A stretch of 5,797 nt of DNA from Candidatus Uhrbacteria bacterium. Lineage in GTDB: Bacteria > Patescibacteriota > Patescibacteriia > UBA9934 > UBA9568. Both the position numbers and the translations under genes were made by a program. Shown one piece after another: positions 1 to 4,147 of this stretch. Each line of letters begins with the position of its first letter. The first letter of the stretch is position 1. Where the stretch lies: contig DNKR01000037.1 in the NCBI GenBank assembly GCA_003497135.1, forward strand, positions 1 through 5,797. The letters run 5' to 3'. The notes beneath the pieces are model-generated. The model was not told the DNA's origin. It was given only the letters and a program-made list of their open reading frames with translations, and did no database searches.

Positions 1-2
1 TC

Positions 3-28
3 CCCCGCCAGCTGAAAGCGTGGCGGGG
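3..28. repeat. GC-rich hairpin, probable end of a dispersed intergenic repeat
   Basis: Bases 3-10 (CCCCGCCA) pair perfectly with 21-28 (TGGCGGGG). Inside, GCT (11-13) pairs with AGC (17-19) around a GAA loop, leaving one bulged G at 20. The hairpin lies about 40 bases downstream of the glutamate dehydrogenase stop codon, so on the minus strand it could act as its transcription terminator, but any T tract would fall outside the window. The flanking bases, read on the minus strand as CGTCATTTCGACCCC, resemble the arm of short dispersed intergenic repeats I recall from many bacterial genomes. The matching outer arm is not visible because the window starts here. The hairpin is seen directly; the repeat assignment is inference. 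Confidence 0.5.
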
Positions 29-65
29 TCGAAATGACGAACAACTTATTGATCCTCAAACCTCT

Positions 66-1304
66 CTACTTCTTCTCAAACTCTTCCTGCAATCTCTGCA
101 TCGCAACAATAAATGCAGATGTGCGGAGATCTATTTTCTTTTCCTCGGATTTATTATACACGGCTCCAAAAGAATCTGCCATTGTCTTTTTAAGCTTTTC
201 AAATACTTCGCTTTCTGTCCATTTTTCTCCATGCATATTCTGATACCACTCAAAATAGCTTACAGTAACTCCGCCTGAATTCGCAAGAATATCAGGAACA
301 ACAGGAATGCCTCGCTCAAACAAAATCGTATCTGCCTCCGGCGTTGTTGGGCCGTTGGCGAGTTCTAGAACTACTTTCGCGTTAATGCTAGGCGCGTTTT
401 CTTGCGTGATCTGATTTTCAAGCGCAGATGGGATCAGAATTCCGCAAGGAATTAAAAGAAGCTCTTCGTTTGAAACTTTGTGAACTTTCTCAAAATCATA
501 AACAGAATTGCCGGAATTTTTCCATTCAATGAGTTTTGGAATATCAAGTCCGTTTTCATCATGTGCTCCGCCTTTTGAATCAGAAACAGCAACGACTTTA
601 TAGCCGTGATGATGCAAAATCTTTGCCATATTCTGCCCGGCATTGCCGAATCCTTGAATCACGACAGTTGATGTTTCTGGATCCAAACCAATGTGAGCGC
701 GAAGCTCTTCGAATACATAGAATCCGCCTTGCGCTGTTGCTGTATCGCGTCCTTCGCTTCCGCCATTGCCCAGCGACTTACCGGTAAATGTTGCGCGAGT
801 TGTGTCGCCTGAAATTTTTGCGTATTCGTCGCTCATCCAATCCATAATCTGCGATGTTGTGTTAACATCAGGCGCTGGAATATCTTTGTTCGGACCGATA
901 TATTCTGCCATTAAACGCGCCCATCCGCGAGAAAGCGACTCAAGTTCTGTTTTAGAAAGCTGTTTTGGATCAACTGTTACTCCGCCCTTTCCGCCGCCGA
1001 GCGGAATGCCCGCGACCGCGCATTTCATAGTCATCCAAAAAGCAAGCGCGCGGACTTCGTCAATATCCGTTTGCTGATGGAATCGTATGCCGCCTTTATA
1101 CGGCCCGCGCAGATTGTTGTATTGAACTCTGTATCCGTCAAATTCCTTGACTGATCCGTTATCCATTGTTACCGGAATCTTGATTTGAATTTCTCTGTCG
1201 GGTTTAGAAAGAGATTCTAAAAACTGTTCATTAAAATTCTCGTGAGAAGCCGCTCGGCGAAGCTGTTCTTGGGCGTTTTGGGAGGGGTTGTTGGTGTTGG
1301 ACAT
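66..1304 (-). CDS. gdhA: Glutamate dehydrogenase (Glu/Leu/Phe/Val dehydrogenase family)
   Basis: A complete 412-residue protein, the normal length for the hexameric family. It should catalyse reversible oxidative deamination of glutamate to 2-oxoglutarate and ammonia in the cytoplasm. The N-terminal catalytic domain has GPYKGG (67-72, substrate-binding Lys70), MKCAVAGIPLGGGKGG (93-108, Lys94 and the catalytic Lys106) and DIPAPDVNT (141-149, catalytic Asp146). The Rossmann domain has VVIQGFGNAG (214-223), followed by VAVSDSKGG (238-246) at the end of the second strand. This resembles enzymes of the Thermococcales/Thermotoga type, so NAD versus NADP preference cannot be read off. SGGVTVSYFEW (343-353) near the C-terminus matches the substrate-pocket helix. 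The ATG at 1304 gives the expected N-terminus but has no Shine-Dalgarno sequence. It starts six bases after the restored hicA stop, so it is probably cotranscribed with hicBA. It ends with TAG. Symbol by family. Confidence 0.93.
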   Translation of the reverse strand: MSNTNNPSQNAQEQLRRAASHENFNEQFLESLSKPDREIQIKIPVTMDNGSVKEFDGYRVQYNNLRGPYKGGIRFHQQTDIDEVRALAFWMTMKCAVAGIPLGGGKGGVTVDPKQLSKTELESLSRGWARLMAEYIGPNKDIPAPDVNTTSQIMDWMSDEYAKISGDTTRATFTGKSLGNGGSEGRDTATAQGGFYVFEELRAHIGLDPETSTVVIQGFGNAGQNMAKILHHHGYKVVAVSDSKGGAHDENGLDIPKLIEWKNSGNSVYDFEKVHKVSNEELLLIPCGILIPSALENQITQENAPSINAKVVLELANGPTTPEADTILFERGIPVVPDILANSGGVTVSYFEWYQNMHGEKWTESEVFEKLKKTMADSFGAVYNKSEEKKIDLRTSAFIVAMQRLQEEFEKK

Positions 1305-1310
1305 ATTTTA

Positions 1311-1522
1311 TTAAAGAAGTTTTATTAAATCTTCAACGCTCAATTGAGCGTCTTTTAGCATGCCAAAAGCAAACCTCTCTTGAGAGTTTTGCCGCCATGC
1401 ATTGGAACAACCGTACGCGCGCCTGCTTCAGGATATTGTAATACTATATGACTGCCACGCTGACGATCCTCTATAAAACCAACCGATTTTAACACTGAAA
1501 CTACTTCTTTTGCTTGAAGCAT
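1311..1522 (-). pseudogene. hicA: HicA-type mRNA interferase toxin, frameshifted
   Basis: The frame from ATG 1522 encodes 55 residues (MLQAKEVVSVLKSVGF..., RQRGSHIVLQYP, ARTVVPMHGGKTLKRG), then stops at TAA 1357-1355. Moving back one base at about 1361 gives MLKDAQLSVEDLIKLL and a TAA at 1313-1311, which is the usual HicA C-terminal helix. One base therefore appears to be missing near 1361-1363. HicA is a small double-stranded-RNA-binding-fold ribonuclease that cleaves mRNA; its catalytic His (RGSH, residue 25) lies before the lesion. The start is uncertain: upstream in-frame codons read ATT ACG CGC TTG CCA, and relatives often begin about five residues earlier, so the true start may be TTG or a mutated ATT at 1537. 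No Shine-Dalgarno sequence is seen. It follows hicB closely. The frameshift may be a true null mutation or a sequencing error in palindromic DNA. Confidence 0.82.
1336..1392. repeat. Three abutting palindromes within hicA
   Basis: Three inverted repeats lie end to end. ACGCTCAATTGAGCGT at 1336-1351 is a perfect 16-base palindrome. CTTTTAGCATGCCAAAAG at 1352-1369 is an 18-base palindrome with one mismatched pair. The segment 1369-1392 has 11-base arms (GCAAACCTCTC and GAGAGTTTTGC) with one mismatch and a two-base spacer. The hicA frameshift falls in the middle one. The bases are seen directly. Any role (RNA structure, protein-binding site, deletion hot spot or source of sequencing error) is inference. 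Confidence 0.7.
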
Positions 1523-1539
1523 TGGCAAGCGCGTAATAA

Positions 1540-1782
1540 CTAAATTGCGGCCGGTACTGCGACAATTCCATGAAGAACTTTTTTCTCAACAGGTATCTCC
1601 TCCCCAAAGGCGCGCAGGGATTCTAGGTATACACCAATCGCCTCGCTGACATTTTTTTCAGCTTCTTCTAAAGTGTCGCCTTCTGTATGGCAACCGGGCA
1701 ACAAAGGAACAAAAGCCGTGAACCCGCCGTCAGCGTCGGCCTGATAAAAAACCGAATATTGATAAACTGTATTTTGTGGCAT
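1540..1782 (-). CDS. hicB: HicB-family antitoxin
   Basis: An 80-residue protein with the classic HicB partial RNase H-like fold signature: YQYSVFYQADADGGFTAFVP (residues 8-27), LPGCHTEGDTLEEAEKNVSE (28-47) and AIGVYLESL (48-56). HicB proteins bind and block the paired HicA ribonuclease. This one is short and has no C-terminal helix-turn-helix or ribbon-helix-helix region, so autorepression through a DNA-binding domain in this chain is not evident. It precedes hicA by only a few bases, the hicB-hicA order seen in many bacteria. Its start is nine bases downstream of a good -10 element, so the mRNA would be leaderless or nearly so. It ends with TAG. It is intact although its partner toxin is frameshifted, leaving an apparently orphan antitoxin. 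Confidence 0.88.
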   Translation of the reverse strand: MPQNTVYQYSVFYQADADGGFTAFVPLLPGCHTEGDTLEEAEKNVSEAIGVYLESLRAFGEEIPVEKKVLHGIVAVPAAI

Positions 1783-1791
1783 ATTAATTCT

Positions 1792-1820
1792 AAAATAACT
1801 TAAAATATTGAACTTGTCAA
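1792..1820 (-). promoter_or_regulatory. Probable sigma-70-type promoter for hicB (hicBA-gdhA)
   Basis: On the minus strand TTGACA (1820-1815, full consensus match) is followed by a 17-base spacer and TATTTT (1797-1792, four of six matches). The hicB ATG begins nine bases after the -10, so transcription would start two to four bases before the start codon or at it. No other promoter is obvious between here and gdhA, so this could drive hicB, hicA and gdhA together. The -35 begins two bases after the upstream gene's stop codon. Confidence 0.55.
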
Positions 1821-1821
1821 A

Positions 1822-3561
1822 CTAGCCGTTTTGTTCAATGTGTTGCAAGTAGCAAGGTTTGCAATAAATTGTACGGTTTGGGTAAGACAGACTATTAGCA
1901 ACAATGATTTCATTTTCGCAATTTGAACAGTTGTCTGTTTCAAGTCGCCCATTATTAAGCTCTTCTATCATTGATTGAAATCTTGAAATAAAATGTTTTC
2001 TAGAAAGAGCAATGCCCATTTTTTTATGAAATTCAATTTCAGGCCTAAGATAACTGAATCGACGCTTGAAATCTGGGTCAAATACAGCTTTCCCTACCCA
2101 TTCGTTTGAATCAATATCATTAATGTTGTCAGGAACTTCAGAAACCTGAATAATATCTTTCGCTTGCGAGAGTTCCATACCGATTGCTCCTTCTGAATTC
2201 GGATCAAAATCAAGCGCCCCAAGTTTTTCTACGCCGATTGTTTTTGGCGCTCCAACAAAACGCGCACCAGCTTCAGGAAAATATCCTGTAGACATCGACA
2301 ATGGTAAAAATTCACCATAATCACCTACTGAAAGCATAACACATTTAATTTCATCAACGAGTTTCCAATAATCTTGTTCTGAATATTGCTTGTTCAGCAA
2401 ACAAAATTTCTTGCGGTTCAAACCAATACACCCAAAACAATCTTCGCAATTCATACATTGCATACAGTATTCAAGTTTTTGTGAATCTTGGCAGCTGTAT
2501 GAGTATTTGATTTGACTTGAACGAACACTATTAACGCTGTAATAACAATTATTTGAATCAACAAGCCCTGAACAATCGGCGGAATCATAACTGTCGCCTT
2601 TTCCATAATTTACATTTTTAACATCATGAACACCATCCAAACACGAATAACCCCAACTAACTCGAGTAACATTTGTTAAATACTCACCGATTGAATCAAT
2701 TGCTTTTTCATTAAAATTCTCTGGCCAGATTGCATCCTGAACAAGCTGGCGGAATTGCAAAACCATTTCATCAAGTCGCAAACGACTGCGCATATCAATT
2801 TTGGAATAGCGCCTTTCCCATTCATCTTTTGAAAGCTGCTCGTTCAACCATAGATATTTTTTATTCCTCTTGTTCGTTGCACCAAAACAGAATTCGCAAT
2901 TGCGACAGTCAAACAAAAACATGGAATTTAAGCAATTGGAACTTAATCGGACGAAGCGACAATTATGAATATGATGGGAATCAGCAATATTAAATGAATT
3001 TGTTACAAAAGAAGTATTAAATAATTCAGAACAATTTTCTACATCAAAAGACCAGCCAGAAAACAGAGTATTGCGAGATTTTGTAAACATTACAAAATAA
3101 CTATTAACATCGCCCATTGAAAATTTGGAAATACTGTTAATTGGTTCTTGTGCATTTCTGTCAGAAAGCATTGGTACGGCTAATTGCAATTCTCGCATTT
3201 GTTTGAAAAACGATAATTTAAAATCCACAGCACGCCCGGCGGAAACAAAGTCCTCTTCAAACCACTCCTTATCTGGAAGAACTCTAATACCTGTTGCAGG
3301 ATGCACAAAAGTTAAAATTGGCTTCCCTGTCTTAGCATGTTTGTTCCACCACCACTGATAACCAAGAAAAAACCCTGTTTGGCACCACCAGCGAGTTAAC
3401 GGAGCCAGTCGCGACGCCGGCACATTGAACTTTTTGTACCAGCCGATCTCCTCCTCGTCCATGAACCACTTTTCGCCCGTAAGAGCGCAAACGCGCCCGC
3501 CCGGCTTTGTCGCGTCGAGGATTTGTTGGATCTTTTTGTCAAAGTTTGGGGTATGGGACAT
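1822..3561 (-). CDS. Large cysteine-rich zinc-ribbon protein of CPR type, complete paralog
   Basis: A 579-residue protein with no membrane segment or signal peptide apparent; function unknown. The N-terminal region (CALTGEKWFMDEEE at 25-38, WWWNKHAKTGKPIL at 70-83, HPATGIRVLPDKEW at 87-100) looks like two zinc ribbons that have lost most cysteines. It then shows an internal duplication. Each half is a short-period repetitive stretch ending in a C-x2-C-x2-CFG motif, an N-R-K-K segment and an N-x-Q segment: C219/C222/C225 with NEQLSKDEW, and C366 to C378 with NKQYSEQDYW. The C-terminus has a clean zinc ribbon, C545-x2-C548-x18-C567-x2-C570, and ends EQNG. ATG 3561 is preceded in frame by TAA, which supports the start. 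Similar proteins in Patescibacteria genomes are, as I recall, sometimes labelled CaiB/BaiF family; I see no basis for a CoA-transferase role. It is a diverged paralog of the gene at 4148-5797. Confidence 0.85.
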   Translation of the reverse strand: MSHTPNFDKKIQQILDATKPGGRVCALTGEKWFMDEEEIGWYKKFNVPASRLAPLTRWWCQTGFFLGYQWWWNKHAKTGKPILTFVHPATGIRVLPDKEWFEEDFVSAGRAVDFKLSFFKQMRELQLAVPMLSDRNAQEPINSISKFSMGDVNSYFVMFTKSRNTLFSGWSFDVENCSELFNTSFVTNSFNIADSHHIHNCRFVRLSSNCLNSMFLFDCRNCEFCFGATNKRNKKYLWLNEQLSKDEWERRYSKIDMRSRLRLDEMVLQFRQLVQDAIWPENFNEKAIDSIGEYLTNVTRVSWGYSCLDGVHDVKNVNYGKGDSYDSADCSGLVDSNNCYYSVNSVRSSQIKYSYSCQDSQKLEYCMQCMNCEDCFGCIGLNRKKFCLLNKQYSEQDYWKLVDEIKCVMLSVGDYGEFLPLSMSTGYFPEAGARFVGAPKTIGVEKLGALDFDPNSEGAIGMELSQAKDIIQVSEVPDNINDIDSNEWVGKAVFDPDFKRRFSYLRPEIEFHKKMGIALSRKHFISRFQSMIEELNNGRLETDNCSNCENEIIVANSLSYPNRTIYCKPCYLQHIEQNG

Positions 3562-3580
3562 GTTGACATCTTATCCAGGT

Positions 3581-3586
3581 ATAGTA
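3581..3586 (-). promoter_or_regulatory. Weak candidate -10 element for the 1822-3561 gene
   Basis: The AT-rich 44 bases between the terminator hairpin and the ATG at 3561 should contain a promoter if the gene is transcribed independently. TACTAT at 3586-3581 is the best -10-like hexamer, 19 bases before the ATG. The matching -35 position reads TTTTCG, a poor match. No Shine-Dalgarno sequence precedes the start. Confidence 0.25.
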
Positions 3587-3605
3587 TCCTATATTTATCA
3601 CTACG

Positions 3606-3647
3606 AAAAGGACCCTTATGGAGATATGTCTCTATCGGGGGCCTTTT
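3606..3647 (-). terminator. Long hairpin, probable intrinsic terminator after the NYN gene
   Basis: AAAAGG (3606-3611) pairs with CCTTTT (3642-3647). CCC (3613-3615) pairs with GGG (3638-3640), and the stem continues through ATGGAGA (3618-3624) with TCTCTAT (3629-3635) around a TATG loop (3625-3628). There are one or two internal mismatches and G-T pairs. The minus-strand transcript ends the stem with CCTTTT. The plus-strand copy is followed by CATTTTT, so the hairpin could work in both directions. The NYN stop codon (3618-3616) lies inside the stem, so its last codons also encode the ascending arm. Confidence 0.6.
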
Positions 3648-4146
3648 CATTTTTGGACCGTGCTCGAGTCAAGAACTTGTGAAAATGTTCCGCCAAATTG
3701 ATCATTGGGACATTTGTCCGCTTAAGCAAAATGGAACACTTTTGTTTATTGGGAGCCAACAAGCAGACATCGCATTTGTGCTCCGTCAAAAAGTCAATAA
3801 GACAACGAAAATCACCGTCACCAGTCACAATAACGAATGCGTCAAATGACTTCTCGTAAAAGTCCGACACGACTTTCAACACCAACTCAGCGTCGCAGTT
3901 ACCTTTTACTTCACCATCAGAATGCGTAACTGTCTCTTTAAATATCAAAATGTATCCGCACTCTTGAAGCCGCTGATACAACCTTGTGTGTTTAGGGATC
4001 AGCCCAAGAAATAAATAGACCTTAGTTGCTCCGAATTTTTGCCAAAGCTAACCGCGGAACTTTTTGTAATCCAAAGTGAAACCGAGCTCATAAGAACCTT
4101 TATGCAAATTAGCTCCGTCAATATAGACACCGACGCGTTTGGACAT
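3616..4146 (-). pseudogene. NYN-domain (PIN-like, LabA/DUF88-type) ribonuclease with in-frame TAG
   Basis: Read through one TAG (4050-4048, codon 33), the frame from ATG 4146 to TAA 3618-3616 spans 176 codons and encodes a whole NYN domain. It begins VGVYIDGANL (5-14, Asp10), then TKVYLFLGLIP (41-51), KGNCDAELVLK (Asp85) and VIVTGDGDF (Asp110, Asp112). These acidic residues form the usual metal-binding active site of PIN-like nucleases, and all are present. The lesion sits in FRG-stop-LWQKFGATK, where relatives as I recall them have FRxWL, so a single TGG to TAG change would explain it. Reinitiation is not well supported, since no ATG or ribosome site follows closely. The gene starts one base after the stop of the cysteine-rich protein gene, implying translational coupling. 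The C-terminal tail (EKAPDRDISP) overlaps the terminator hairpin. It could be a true pseudogene, a suppressed gene or a base-call error. Confidence 0.8.
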
Positions 4147-4147
4147 A

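Noticed and set aside
1355..1369. Programmed -1 frameshifting in hicA
   Set aside because: No canonical X-XXY-YYZ slippery heptamer is present in the zero frame at the shift point (TTG GCA TGC TAA). A lesion or read error is simpler, although nearby hairpins keep it from being fully excluded.
3563..3590. Plus-strand promoter TTGACA with TATCCT at 16-base spacing
   Set aside because: It would transcribe straight into the hairpin at 3606-3647 and antisense to the NYN gene, with no plus-strand gene to serve. The -10 is weak, so this is probably chance.
3616..3981. Treating the NYN gene as a short 121-residue protein starting at TTG 3981
   Set aside because: That start falls in the middle of the domain, drops the first catalytic Asp and has no ribosome site. 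The same frame continues upstream to a proper ATG through one TAG.
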